64,000 nucleotides of DNA from Dermatemys mawii (GCA_007922305.1 ML677351.1:17389119-17453118), one strand, 5' to 3'. Positions 1-12,979 are shown, numbered from the stretch's first letter. Notes: a model not told the origin generated them from the sequence alone. Numbers and translations: made by a program.

Positions 1-230
1 GAGTATTAATGAGCAATTTTCCAATGATTTATTACATGCCCCCTTTTGGAGCAATATCATGACAACAATGGGCAAGATGTAGTGAGCTGGTCAGGCTAGC
101 TAAGACTCATTGCTACATACTAGGGAGCCCCATGCTAGCTACCCAGATCAAATTCAGACCTGGTATAAATAGAGACAATCCAATGAAGCTGATGGAGTTA
201 CACCGCCCTACACCAAGCCTGGATTTTGCT

Positions 231-354
231 TAGGGCAACCAGACAGAAACTGTGCAAAACTGGGACAGAGGTCGGAGGGTAATAGGAGCCTATATAAGAA
301 AAAGACCCCAAAATCAGGACTGTGTCTATAATCTTGGGAAATCTGGTCATCCTA
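231..354. mobile_element. 124-bp hAT-type MITE with perfect 8-bp target duplication
   Basis: The element begins TAGGGCAACCAGA and ends ATCTGGTCATCCTA. It is flanked by ATTTTGCT at 223-230 and 355-362, a perfect 8-bp duplication. Eight bases is the hAT signature. A second copy of the same family is at 15906-16035. Confidence 0.85.
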
Positions 355-3300
355 ATTTTGCTCTTTGTTTGCATACAGCTTTGTAAATTTCCCTCCACCC
401 TTCAGGAAAGATATTTGATTTATACTTAGCATAAACGGTGGTATTGTATTTTAGATAATGAACTAATGAGTTTTAGCAATAAATAGACCATCATAATTTT
501 GGGAAGGGGTGAGTGAAAATGGCTAGAATCCCAAATCTTACCATCCAGGTTAATTCATATATAATTTTCTTCTGAACAGGAGACTCCTTACCTCCTGATC
601 CCTTGCAAACAAAGTGTGAAAATGACATCTCTTTGTTCTGGTCAGAGTAACAGAGCTCATGGAATTGTTCAAAAAGGCCAAGGCTAAGCCCAAACGTCTC
701 CCAGCAGAGCATAAAGGCCAAAGAGGAGAGGGAAAGTCTTGTAGATCAATTTCACTTCATTAGTTTTCATTTCATGAGTGTGCTGTGAAAGTTGCAACAA
801 AAGGAGATTTTAATAATATCTGTAAGACATTTACACTGGCTTCATGGTAGTTAATAAAAAGCTGCCCCAGAAGTGTAGGATGAGAAAGGCACACAACAGA
901 GACACCTGGGTTTTAGGTCCTGCCTCCTTCACACTGTAAGCACATTAAAATGAACACACAGTGGAACTATTTTAATAAGAAATCCACAAAAGAAAGATAG
1001 AGGAAGATCAGCTGTGGAGTATCGTTTCATGTAGCAGGAAACACTATTTTCAGTTTAGGAGAGAATCCTTTGATTTCTTCCTTATGAACGGAAAGGGCAA
1101 AAATATATAAAAGTCTTTATAGATAAGAGACCTCATCCCATACTAGTGTTACACCTTCAGTGACAAGGCTTTAGTTTGATGCATGACTTTATTACCCTTT
1201 GAATTCTGACCATCCTTGGGAGTATTCTGCAGGCAAGTCCTTCCAATTCCCTCTGCAGCGTTCTCCCCAACACAGTTCCTGGGGGGCAGCAAGAGCCAAC
1301 TTGAAGCACCTCCATCCTAATTGAAAGGGGCAGCACCCATTTCTCTCACTGCATAATTTATAAACCTATTAACAAACAAATGGATACCCAGACAACCTTC
1401 AAAATTATTTCATAATATAAATAATGCAAACCCACTTCTCCAACCAACTCTGTTCCTGAGTCCTCAGATTAGTCAGCAGCTGTTTTGCACAATGGCAGCA
1501 TATTTGCATTGTTTCTTTACATGGCTGTAAGGTCTTAGACACACTACAAATAAAAAGGGGCTCTCTTGTTGCAAATGGTTCCAACACACAGTAAGGCCCA
1601 ACATTGAGTGGACACATTTTGGTCTTAGATAAGACTGAACTGTGCTTTTTTAAACTATGTTCCTAAATACACACTACTGGAAATTTTACCTTTAATTATT
1701 TCATTAAGACTAAATGGCAATAGCATTATTCATTTAAAGATTAAATGCAGAGATGAAAAAAAGGGGTTTTCCTTATTTTGCTTCTTCACGAAGAAGTACC
1801 AAAATCTGTAGGTTTTTTTAAATAAAAGCTTTTTAGTCTGTTTTATTTCTTTAATATAAACAGAAATGCCAATTTTTCATCCTTGCTCCCTTCCTTTGTT
1901 GATGGACATTATGGAAGGTTCATGCTGTGAGAGATTTGTCAATCTTCAATGGAAGAGTTTGAATCCCTAACAATGAGGGCTTCTCTCGCAAGCGTTCCAG
2001 TAAGTGGTTGTTAATAAAAAACAATGATGAATCATACACTCTTAATAGAAACAGGTCCCTATTTTAGTTAATCATAGTTTACGTGCTTATTATCTCTGAA
2101 ATCAAACACCTAGTAACACTTCATGGTATCTTCCAGGGGAAAGGAATCCTACATTTCTAATCTTAAAAAGTAGGACAGAATAGCCCTTTATACCAACCTT
2201 TCATGCCTTCTTTATAGGAAAACAGAAATTGCCAAACTGTATCAGACACAGGGTCCACTGAGTCCAGTATCTTGCCTGTGACACTGGCCAACACCAGACA
2301 CTTCTGAGGAAAGTGTAAGAACCCTGCAGTAGCAGATGTTGGACAATCAATTCTCCACATTAGGTCTCATCCTCATCTCTAATAGTTAGAGATTATCTTA
2401 AACACTGTCGCAAAAAATTTTTAATAGCCCTTCTCCAAAATATGCTGCTATTAATTATGACAACTCTGGCTATTCTTTATCCATATAAATATTCAATCTC
2501 TTTTATAATCTTGCCAACCTTTTGGCCTCTGACTTCATGTGGTACTGGAATTCCACAGTCTGATTATATATTGTCTGAAAAATTATTTCCTGACAGTGGT
2601 TTTGAATTTCACACATTTTCATATTATTGAACGTCCCCTTGTTACTGTGTTATGAGACAGGAAGAACTAAAGTTCCAGATCGACATCATTTACAGATCAT
2701 GAAGCATTAATAAAGGCACAAACCCAACCTTGTCCCCCCTTTTCTTACAGATCACTGATAAAGGCTTTCCACTGTTTCTTAAAAAGCTCCACTGAAATGG
2801 CCAACACTTGGATGAATGCATTAAAGCTACAGTCACCAGAACTTCCCCAGTCACCTATCTTTCCAGTTGTTCAATTTATGTTCACCTACAGTATTTCAGT
2901 TACCGTGTGGGAAACTCAGAGCTTAAAAAAATAGTTTATACGTATTTGTTCTCCCACAATTATTTGCAGTTTTCATTCCAGCCATGGCTCCTTTGGGCTT
3001 CTGTCACTGTAGCAGTAGCATCTGGCATAAGATATTTTTTCTCTTAACCTTAACAAAATGGCGCCTCTGTCCTACTTCAATCCCACAAAAAAACCCAATG
3101 CAAATGTTTTGTTCTACCACGTTGTGCGGGAGTCTCCCTAGAGTAACCCCATACTCTCAGTGAAGTTGCTCCTGTCGATCCCTCCCTTTTCTGTATTGTT
3201 ACACTCCCCTTTCCAGCTCACAGTACTCCATTTTGTTGCACATGAAATTAGACTGACAACTTTTTGGACTAGACCATCTATGCCTTCTTCTCTGTCAGCA

Positions 3301-3900
3301 TGCACACTTTGTTGGCAATGCAACATGAAGAAACAGAATAATACATGTTCTTTGTGCTTCTTGGATTTGGAACTAGCAATTTAAAAACGGAGAGCATGTT
3401 TCGCACCAAGGTGAGATTGAATTGGGTGGTTGGGCGGGTTTTGTATTTTGGAAGAGGCTAGAGGGAAGGTACAGGACTGTTCTGTTAAAAGCGCAATCTC
3501 ATCTTTTGTATAAGAAATAACTTGTTCACCTTCTGTTTGTTTACCGATTACACCCTCCATCATTTTAATATTCAACATCACTGGAGCTCACAGTATATGT
3601 CAGCCGCTACTGTGGCATCAGCTAGTGAGGGAGGAACAGTTCAGTTTGCAGGCTGCCAACAACTGCTGTGAATTGCCAGGTTCCTTCTTGTAATATAGGA
3701 TGCAGGAAGAAAGTTAACAACTAAAGCTTCCCTCAACTCTCAACTATAAAGGTGTAGCTTGAAATACTCCGGACAAAAATAATGAGTTCCCCCATGCAAA
3801 AGCAGCCCTGTATTTTTAAAAGTAAACTGCCAAAGCCCTAGTGAGAACTTGTGTGATTATTGACAGAATTATGATCGTAGTTACAGATTTTTTAAAAGCA
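355..3900. other. Intergenic, no gene seen
   Basis: AT-rich sequence with stops in all frames and no recognisable repeat of high confidence. The frames of 60-79 codons here have no recognisable domain. Confidence 0.5.
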
Positions 3901-3924
3901 AACCTACGTACATAGCCTTCATCA

Positions 3925-4260
3925 CTGGAGTACCCAGGGCACCTCACAAATATTAGTGAATTTGTCACAGCAATGCTCCTGTGAGGCAGGGAATCATCAT
4001 TCCCATCTTATAAAAGGGAAAAGGCCCAGCGAGATTAAGAATGAGATTTCAAAAGCACTGAGCATTGTCCAAACTCTGCTCCCAGCAAAGGCAACAGAAA
4101 TATGGACATGAATGGAAGCAAAGCCAGGCTAACCATAAGCGATTCTCAAATTTCGAGCATCTGTGATTTGCCCAAGATTATACAGAAAGTCTACAGAACT
4201 ATTAACTGAACCGTGATCCCCAAGCCAATGTCTTAGCCACAAAGCCACTCTCCTAGCAGC
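3925..4260 (-). repeat. MIR SINE fragment interrupted by a short insert
   Basis: The reverse MIR core is readable: CCCATCTTATAAAAGGG-AAAAGGCCCAG near 3999-4030, then TGATTTGCCCAAGATTATACAG near 4165, in the order of the MIR consensus read in reverse. Between them (about 4045-4150) lies sequence starting GAGATTTCAAAAGCACTGAGC, the same end as the palindromic MITE at 52705-52800. MIR is an old family, so the insert came later. Confidence 0.55.
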
Positions 4261-4413
4261 TGTAGTAGCTTTTTCCCCATCAAGAACAAGCTCCATTTGG
4301 ATTGTATATTTAAGCAGGAAATATCAGAGCTAAGACTGTATGCGCAATTCTGAGCTTTTGATGCTCATTTAGGGTCTATGAGCTCTCGAGGACAGGTAGG
4401 AAGCTCTAAAAAG

Positions 4414-4486
4414 TCTAGCAGATCATGTCTGCTAGATCTAGCATGATCATGATCTAGCAGATCATGACCGTAGCAGATCATGTCTA
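4414..4486. repeat. Short dyad-rich repeat cluster built on TAGCAGATCATG
   Basis: TCTAGCAGATCATG occurs at 4414-4427 and 4453-4466, and TAGCAGATCATG again at 4471-4482. Inverted GATCTAGCATGATCATG copies lie between them. The whole is a compact mixture of direct and inverted copies in otherwise ordinary sequence. Confidence 0.7.
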
Positions 4487-5282
4487 CCTTGTATTCAGAC
4501 ATTAAAAAGAAAAGGGACAACAGCTTTCTTTTCAGCATCTCCATAAGTACTAATAAGAAAAACAAACACTTAACACATATTCAGAGTCGTTCTGTTATTT
4601 AGAAATATGTACAAACTCTGCATTCAAGCTGATTGCTCATACACACAGAAAACATAAGTTTATTCTGTTGTAAACAATGCAAATGTGCTTCAGATGGGCA
4701 ATGCCCGATCATTCAATTCCAGAGTCTGCTCAGCACAGCACAACTAACTGAATCAAAATGTAAAAGTCCATTCATCATTGATCTTCTCTCCCTGAACAGG
4801 GGCAACTGCAGCTCAGTGCAATGTATATCTCTCAGTGGCTGTCCTTTCAATGAGACGTTGTGTAAGTTTTGCACAAACAAAGTCCAGGACATCTGACTGC
4901 AGCCTGAGCGGTGAATGAGAGAATGCACTGCACCATAAGACTGGGTGATCAGTCATCTGCAGTGCAGTCTGATGAATTATTTAGTCTTCTTTGGTACACA
5001 ACTGACAACTACATTTTAGGAGTTTAACTTCAACATCTCACCCTTCCCATTTGGGATCTTTGCAAACCCTGCTCTATCATTAAGCTATGAACATTAATGC
5101 CATTGGATAGACCTTATAGAGATCATCAGTATAGAGGAGAAAAGGATGGTTTTCTAAATAAAACATGGGACTAGGATACCTGGGGGCTTGGTTTCCAGCT
5201 CTGACACAGGCGTCCTGTCTGAAACTGGGAAAGTGGGGATGGTGATACAAACTCTGCCTCAGAGGGATGCTGTGAGGCTAAA

Positions 5283-5573
5283 TTACGTCTACACTACAGA
5301 CTTCTGCCAGCACAGCAGTGCTGGTCAGGACCGTGAAGAGGTGCGATCTCTGGCAATGTAGTTGTGAGGCAGCAATCCTGGCATGGATACAGCTATACTG
5401 ACAAAGCTGCACCTGTATCGGCATAGCTTGTTTCTCTCATGGGGAGGGGTTTTACTATACTGGTGCAAAGTGCAGCTTTGCTGGTATAGCTGTGTCCACA
5501 CTAAGAGCATTTTGCTGGTATAGTATACCAGTATTCTTATACAGATAAAATACTCCTAGTGTAGACATGGCCT
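5283..5573. mobile_element. Non-autonomous DNA element with GTCTACACTA ends
   Basis: The left end TACGTCTACACTACAG and the right end TAGTGTAGACATGGCC are inverted copies. The interior has repeated GCTATACTGG/CTGGTATAG motifs in both directions. The ends resemble Harbinger-like MITEs of reptiles. The sequence from about 5720 to 5995 carries similar GCTATACTGGCA motifs and is probably a second, more decayed relative. Confidence 0.6.
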
Positions 5574-6418
5574 TCTATTTCTAAAGTACTCTAAGGGCCT
5601 CAGCTAAGGGCATTTCATAAGGGCATAACAAGCCTATTTGTTGGAAGTGCTCCTAAAAATATTTCATTTATTTCACTGTGAAAGTATTGCAATGGGTCAA
5701 ATTCTGCTTTCAGGGACATTGGCGCAACCAAGTCCCAAACATGTGGGAAAGTGAATAGACAGTCCCTCCCATGCCAAAGGGTTGTCTGTACCAGCTACAC
5801 AGCTATACTGGCAATCCCTCCCACTTTTGCCAGGATAGCTCATATCAGTTCCGCTAATGGAACAAACTCTATCGGCAAGAGCACTTTTATTGCTATAACT
5901 GCAGCTATACTAGGGCTTTTGTTGCCATAGCTATGTCACTTAGGGGTTGGATTTTTTCACATAGCTATGCCAGCAAAACTTCTAAATGCAGAGCAGGCCT
6001 CAACCACAGAATTCAAAATAGATGGCAGAAGAGTCTCTCTCTTTCCATCTCCCCCTCACAGGCTAATATTGCCACTATTGCAGCCCTCCAATATTACTGA
6101 ATGAAATAAAAACCCAGATTATCTCCTTTGGCACACACAGTGCAAAATATCATGGCTCCAAACTGGGGCCTTACACATAATTGGTTCCCAAACTGACAGG
6201 CAAAAACCAAAGTAGTATAATTTCAATTGATTTATCAAAGTATAGAATCAAGATTCAGTTCTCTCAAAGCTGAGTTCTATGAGGATCTGGATGATCAGGG
6301 TAATGGAGTGCAGGGCATGTCACATCCAGATTGCCAGCATGACACCAGCCCAGTTCAGTGGAGACCAAGACCCGATGATGGCTGGTGGTTTAAGTCTACT
6401 TGTTCGTAAATTTGTCTT

Positions 6419-6457
6419 AAAAAAAAAAAAAAAAAAAAAATTCCCCCCCCCCCCCCC
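6419..6457. repeat. A22-TT-C15 homopolymer junction
   Basis: Twenty-two A residues (6419-6440), two T residues, then fifteen C residues (6443-6457). The tract is purely low complexity. It could be a retroposon tail next to an unrelated C-run, but no retroposon body could be recognised to the left. Confidence 0.9.
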
Positions 6458-6747
6458 AATCAGATTTGGCAATAATTATTCTTCTAGCTGCAGAGACATA
6501 ATGAATAACCTACGACAGGGTGTGCATTCATAGGCCAGCAGCATACACTTCAAGTGTCTGCCACGTAAGAAATGCATTAAATTCTCATGAACACACACCG
6601 TGTCCTGGGTTATTGCTGTCAGAATATGGCTCTTTCATTTTACATTTCATTTCATTTGTTTTTTAAAATAGTTTTTCTGGAGGGTGGCAGGGGTCTTTAT
6701 GTCCTTGGAGCTGCGGTGTTAGATGCACTAGCAGAGAGTGCAGCGTG

Positions 6748-7146
6748 CTGATCCAGCCGATCTCAATGTTATTCATAAAGAGAGACCACAGGCTTGGTTT
6801 GGTGAAGACGGCACTTGGCCAGGTTTATTGTGGCCAGAGGATGGTACTAGTGCCCCTTGGGAGCTACTGGTACACTAACACATGTGCCCGCGACAAGGTA
6901 CCAGCTCAATCAACAGAACATGATGCTGTTTTGTTGATTGGCCAGCACAAAAAGAGAATGCCCTACCTTCCATTCTCCCTTTATACCCAGACACAAAGTT
7001 ACCTATCACATTTCATATGCTTTTTGTTATTATCCTGTGCCTTTTGTTCACACCTTCCAGTGTGAACAAAACCTCCTCCTCTATTATCCTGTCATTTCCT
7101 CCCTCTGCTTTTAGGAGACAGAGAAGAGGCTGTACTGCCCCTCACT
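6748..7146 (-). mobile_element. Probable solo LTR, minus strand
   Basis: On the minus strand a TATAAAGGGAG box (about 6980-6993) is followed about 160 bases later by ACAATAAACCTGG (about 6818-6832), the order of U3-R-U5 in a retroviral LTR. The edges are guesses. No internal gag or pol sequence is adjacent. Confidence 0.45.
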
Positions 7147-7339
7147 TTAAACTCCTAGGCAAAAATTAATGAAGGAATCCATAGCAACACTGCCTATTTA
7201 CTCTAAACAACGAATATGTACATTCCTATTCTAGACCACCAGGCTGTGTAAGAGCTCTGTTGAGTAATCACTTACTGTTACCTCCCCATTACTCTTCTTC
7301 CACTCCCTTCCAACTGTCTTGGTACCTCTGTGTTACAAC

Positions 7340-7480
7340 ATATTTAATGTAGTCTGTAAGTGCCTCAGGACAGGGAGCATGTCTTCCTTCTGTTTGGGGA
7401 AGTGCCTTGCACATAGCAGAGCCCCTTCAATTAGAGACAAATATTTTTTAATTATTAAAATTAAATAAGACTTTATTATT
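7340..7480 (+). repeat. Old LINE/SINE 3'-end fragment
   Basis: The string GTCTGTAAGTGCCTCAGGACAGGGAGCATGTCTT and the following CTTGCACATAGCAGAGCC, then an A/T tail, match the pattern of an ancient vertebrate LINE 3' end (GTAAGCTCxxTGGGGCAGGGACC...). A reverse-strand relative is at about 22680-22905. Confidence 0.5.
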
Positions 7481-7854
7481 CAGGACAGACATAATACACA
7501 TCTAAAAGGTACACCAGCAGCATGAAGGAAACAACACCATGAGAATTGCTATTCGTTGTGCTAAACCTGTTAGAGATGGGAGTGTTGCCTTCTGTTTGAA
7601 TTGTTTGAAGTGCTGGAATAAGATTACTTGAATGCCATCCACGCTCACAGAACCAAGATGCAGATCTCAGGAGACTCTCAAGTGGCCAAATAAGTTATAC
7701 GAGATCGAAAAGGATCAGAATGAGCTTGTGTTACAGCTATGGAGAGCCCATTGTTGACCGATGCTAGTGTATAAATATCACACTAGCGTAATATAAATAG
7801 TGGCTGAGGCATTTTTTTTTAAATGCCCTAAGAATTTGTAAAAGGGAAAGTTTT

Positions 7855-8400
7855 ACTCACCTGTGGGTAAAGCTATGATTGTTTCATGGATATTTTTAGT
7901 AAAAGTCATGGACAGGTCACGGCAATAAACAAAAAATCCCGGAAGCAGTGACCTGTCCCTGACTTTTACTAAAAACATCCCTCACAAAATGGGAGGAAGG
8001 AGGGTCCAGCACCCTGCCCCTGCTCTCTGAGAGAGCTCTCTGAGAGCTGCAGGGACCCCAATGCCTAGTGGTCCCCCTGCCACTGTTTTGGGACTGGGAA
8101 CTGCAGGGGGGAGGGACCCCGCCACTCTCAGTGGCATGAGAGCTGTGGGTGGCCCCTTGCCAGCACTGAGCAGCTGGCACCTGCCAGCAGCAATGGCTGT
8201 GGAGCTGCAGGACCCCACCCATGGCCACTGAGCAGATCTGGGGTTCCTCTGCCGCTGGGAGCTATGGAGGGCACCCCTGCCACCAGCGGTGGCTGGGCAG
8301 CTCAGGGATCACTGCCAATGGCAGCAACCGGTCAGTTGTTGGGGGTCCCACCACCCACAGCTGCTGGGCAGGGGTTTCCCATAGACATTAAAAGACTTAA
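7855..8400. mobile_element. Hairpin DNA element with GC-rich interior
   Basis: Arms at 7885-7920 and 7948-7984 pair with few mismatches (TTTTTAGTAAAAGTCATGG against its inverted copy) around a 27-base loop. GC-rich sequence with many CAGCTGCTGGGCAG-like motifs follows. I recognise the hairpin from a common turtle repeat, but the right edge is not clear. Confidence 0.5.
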
Positions 8401-8781
8401 CACTACTAAAGCTACCAGAGATCCCTAAGTAGCTAAAGTGCTGACTGCGCATGTTTATGGAGCAGTAGATCTTGAGTTCTGTCCCCACTTCCCTGGTTGA
8501 CCAGTCTTGTGTGACCATGCTATGGAGATTAGTTGATGATCACAAAGTTCTTATATCCACAGAATCGTTACACTAAAGAAAGAATGAGCGCACAATGTCA
8601 ATAATACAACAAAGAGAAAACAATTATGAACATCTTAAACATAATGGTGATAGGATGAAACTTCAAAGCACTACACAAGCACATATATAAAAAGCAAAAC
8701 CATACCAGTCTCAGCTTTATACCTTTACACCAGCCGCTCCTCTTAAGAGTGGTTTCACAGCTACTCATTCATGAAAGACAA

Positions 8782-9634
8782 TGTGGTGGGGCAAAGAACC
8801 ACTCCCTTAGAAAGAGGGCTAATTCTGGCCAGAGAGGTTGCACAGAAGAGACAGCCAATCAGAGAAGGCCTGGAGAGAGCTAATCAGGGAGCAGAAGAGG
8901 CAGCCAATCAGGACAGGCCTAGTTCCTATATAAAGGCTGCCCAGCTAGGGAGCAGTCAGTCCTGCCCTGGCCAGCAAGGGAGAAGGATGGGCTCCTGCTG
9001 GTAGGAGCAGCACCTTGGACAGGGTAGTGCTAGGCAGGCTTGGGGGAGCTGAGCGAAGCTCTGGCCTATTACCTGCCGGGCTGTGGCCCTTGCTAAAAGG
9101 GGCTGAAAAAGTGCATAGGGCCATGGCGGAAGTGGCCCAAGGAAACTTGACAGATAAGAGGGGAGTGGAGAAGGGCAGAGGAAAGCTGCTGCTAGATGAT
9201 CCCCTGGGCTGGGACCCAGAGTAGCAGGCGGGCCTGGGTACCCCTATTTCTGCTTGTATAGCACCTGGCCATACAGAAAAAGGGCAAGAGCACACTGCAA
9301 CTTGCCTCTGAGACAAGAGGCTGGACTATAGAGTTGTGGTTGGCCACCAAGGTGGGTGCAAACTAGAGGACTGCTGTCAACAACCCTCTCTTCTGTCCCC
9401 CCCCAGAAGTGGGGAATGACTGGAGTAGTAGGCACTGCCAGAGGGCAGTGCCCTGAAGCTGAGAGAGTTTCTGTCTGGAGGAGGACGGTGGTGAACAAGA
9501 AGCAATGTGGTCCCAGGGCAGCAAAGCAGATGATGGACCGGACACTACAAATTGAGAGTGCTCCACCAGTGTTGAGAGCTAATTCCTAGGACAACCGGCA
9601 GGAGGCGCCAGCAGGGGTGAGTTGGACCCTGTCA
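8782..9634 (+). mobile_element. Solo LTR, plus strand
   Basis: The element opens TGTGGTGGGGC and closes near GACCCTGTCA. It contains two CAGCCAATCAG CCAAT boxes (about 8857 and 8901) just before a TATATAAAG box at 8927-8935. No tRNA primer site or gag-pol follows, so it is a solo LTR. Target duplication is not certain. The frames of 69-123 codons inside are not genes. Confidence 0.65.
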
Positions 9635-9639
9635 CAAAG

Positions 9640-11690
9640 AGTTATGACATTTTTGCTGAAGAAGGAAGTCATTTTAGTTTAGTTACTACCTACAATGCAT
9701 TTTAAATAAGGGCATGGGAGTTCTGCATGTAACTCTATAAGTCACTAGAAAGAAAAAAAAAAAAATCCACTACATCCCCTCAGGGCTCCACAAGCAGGCA
9801 GGAAGCCCAGCCCAGAAAAGCACACTTTGACAGATGTTGCATCACAGTTAAGATATCTCTTACACAACTTCTGACTGGAGATAATTTTGTATATTGGGGA
9901 CATGTTTTCACAATTTGAAAGATGAGGCTAGTTTGTCTCACTGCCCCAATCTGACACTTTAATTTTCAGTAATCAAAGTTTCACCTTTACCTGGGGTCTT
10001 TTAGTTGATTGGCAAAAAAGTGTGAACCTCTCTTTCTCAAATTCCTGCTACAAGGAAGTGAAGAGTGCAGTCTACAGTATTGTCTTTGGTCTGTAATCTT
10101 TCAAAAAGTTAAGTAAACATCCAACTGGGCAATAGTCTATTCCAAGACAGAGCTGTCTACATGCACTTGGACATGGCGCTTGGAGGCTTTATAACACCCT
10201 TGTGATATTACTAATGACAGTCCCATCCCAAAGCATCACCAGTCACTTTACTAGAAAGTAGTGGGTGCTGGTTTCTTGGATAACTCCTATGCTTCAGTCA
10301 AACACTTTACAAACTGAAGGGATTAATCAGCTAGAGACAACCTGCTCAGCTTCCACGAGCAAAGACTTTTCCTCAAGAGATAACATTTGTACTGAAAAAG
10401 CTAAAACAGGCTAACAAACAACTCCCCAACCTGCAATTCAATGCAGGTGCAGGAGCCAACCCTTCCTAAGGCATTCTTCTCCCTCTGCCCTCTCCCCCAA
10501 GCAGCCACTGCTAGGTCACATCCACAATGATTGTCAGAAATTCCTTTGAAGTCGGTCTACTGCTGTTCCATCAGATCTAGCAATGGTGAAAGCACTAGCA
10601 TAAAGCAGAGTAGCAGGGGTTTCTACCACTGTAGTCAGACCCTGATCCAAAGAGATTGACCCCAGCCCTTCCATCACTGCAATTTCTGGGGGAGTTTCCA
10701 AAAAGGCTGGTAGGGTTTAACAGCGAGGTGAGTGGAGGAGGCTTCTGTGAGGCAATAAAAGACATTGCGGGTAGGAGTGTTCATGTTGTAGGGGTTGAAA
10801 TGGAGGGGGTAATAAAGTTACTTTCTTCATTTGGGACCAACTACTGCCCCCTGCTTTCCAAGACATATCTGTAATACTTTCAAGTTTTATTACAGTGCTT
10901 GTGTCTTGACTGTGTTTGCTATTTTAATCATCTTTTAGGATGTCTAACCGCTTCCCTCTCCTATTCTACATCTTACCAAGAATGGCACATCACTGACCGG
11001 AGAGTTTTTTAGTCCCCTAGCAGAGCGCAAGAGCCCATACTCACTTGTAAGTGTCATGTGTTTCCACTGTAATCAACAGAGAATTCCTTTTGACAAGCCA
11101 GAGTGAATTTAATTGAGCTATGTCATATGCCATTAGATAAAGCTTCAAATTTGGCAAACATCAAAAGTGCCTTTACTCAGGCTTGCATATAATTGTTACT
11201 AGCTTCCTACATGATTTCTTTTCATTCCATATAAAATAGGGAAATTGCTTTTTTTACATTTGCAAATAAAAATAATGGCAGAAAGGTACAAGGCTAACAT
11301 TTAAACTCCATAATTACACTGTAATATAGCTATACTCCCCTCATTTGTCTTCTCTGCCTTTCCCATATGTAGGTCCTAATGTATATATGGCGTAGAATGT
11401 GATTGTATGTGGCTGCACAAATGATTCCATCATTTCTCGGTTTGCCAAAAGGCCACAAATCTCAGTGGGTGCTGAATAAATCCTACTAAAATGGCCATTT
11501 TCCCTCTATCATTTATCCCCTTGGCATCTCCATCTGCCTTCTAGATTCCTTCTCAGTCTATCCATTAGCCCCACAAAAACAGTTTGGCACGTTTGCTGCC
11601 CCTGTCTAAACTGCTGCCCTTAAAGGTGAAGTAGGAAGCTATGAGGGAGATTCTTTGCAATTCAGCACACCAGGAATCGACCTTCTCTCA
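9640..11690. other. Intergenic, no gene seen
   Basis: No coding exon, strong repeat or RNA gene could be recognised. There is a short A-run near 9751-9765. Confidence 0.5.
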
Positions 11691-11692
11691 AG

Positions 11693-11980
11693 CTTGGTCT
11701 ACACTAGGAACTCATGTTGGTATAACTGTCACTCAGGGCAATGAAATATAACTACGCTGCTCAGGTGGGTGGATGCCAACCTAACCTCTAGTGTAGACAA
11801 TGTCAACAGGAGGGTTTCTCTCATCAATATAATTACCACCTCTCAGGGACGGTGAGTACCAATGCTGAGAGGAGAAGCTCTTCCATTGGAGTAGCTAGTG
11901 GCTTCACTAAGCACCACAGTGACACAGCTGCATGAGTTCTGTCCCCACACTGCAGCCCTGTAAGCACAGACATGCCCTCA
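11693..11980. mobile_element. Decayed MITE with GTCTACACTAG end
   Basis: CTTGGTCTACACTAGGAACTC opens the region and TAGTGTAGACAATG occurs as an internal inverted partner near 11802-11815. A further CACAGACATGCCCTC near 11966 resembles the family's right end. Related to the element at 5283-5573. Confidence 0.45.
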
Positions 11981-11999
11981 AAGGAAGAGGGCAGAAAGT

Positions 12000-12560
12000 G
12001 CTGAATCACTGTCTGGAGGGGGAACAGAAGGAGGCTTTACAGTAAGTAAGAGGCAACTGCTATGCACAGCCTTTCTGAAGTTAAACTCTGTTTGGCAGCT
12101 ACCTCCTCTTGCAATTTTCATGTTGTTCTCAAGACAGTGTGTCTCAGCTCCCTTCTGACCCTTGTGCTAGTGCAAGAGCCCTGAAATTCTAATCAGCCTA
12201 CAATCCAAAAAAGTCTCTCGGACATTTTAAGTTACCCGGGAGCAGTAACGTCTACAATGCAAGTAAACAACATGCATTAGCTACAGGTTGTCATTTTGTG
12301 GTGGTTGAGCCTTAGCTAAAAACGTGCTTTTGGGAGATAAGTGAAGGGTTTCATAATCACTTAACATTGCTGCATGACTCAGTGCAGATCCCAAATAAAT
12401 CAGGAGGCCTTGCTGCATAACTTAGGCTCAATGTGACCCACGGTACACAGATACTTGCCCCCTATGCTGTGATTTAGAGAAGTCTAACTTTCAAGAACTC
12501 TCTGTGCATCTCCTGAGTTATCTTCAGCTATACAGCTTAACCACGTTTAATTTGATACCT
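12000..12560. other. Intergenic, no gene seen
   Basis: No recognisable coding sequence, RNA gene or repeat. Confidence 0.5.
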
Positions 12561-12930
12561 GAATAAGCGATATTTTTGGTTTTCCATTTCAATTCCCACT
12601 GGGCAAATAAAATTGATGGAAAACATTTTGACAAGGGTACTGTGATTTCATCCAGTTGACTTTGTAGCCTGAGATGACTCCAAATTCAGATATTATATTT
12701 AATGTTTTCAGGACAGATGCTGTTGGGTCTTTTCAGAGGAGAAGAATATTGTCTGCATACATTAGCAACTTGTGTGCCTTCACAAAATACCCTTCATATC
12801 CTCCTTGGTTGTCAAAGATACTGCTGCTGACAATATAATGCCAGTGGGGCAAACCAAGCTCATGGTCTGGTTTCCCCACAAAGGGGGCAAGTAGGATTCT
12901 GGAAACCCACACAGCAGTGTGTGGCATGGA
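12560..12930 (-). mobile_element. L1-type LINE reverse transcriptase remnant
   Basis: Minus-strand translation gives a degraded RT catalytic block, LLMYADNILLL (the family norm is FADD), then a stop. About 20 residues later it reads ISEFGVISGYKVNWMKS, the FGxxSGYKxNxxKS block that follows the active site in L1 LINEs. The second catalytic aspartate is replaced by asparagine and there is at least one stop, so it is dead. Confidence 0.75.
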
Positions 12931-12979
12931 GCAGAGTCTCCCAGAAGTGCCTTTTTATGCATCCTCCCACACCCAGGGC

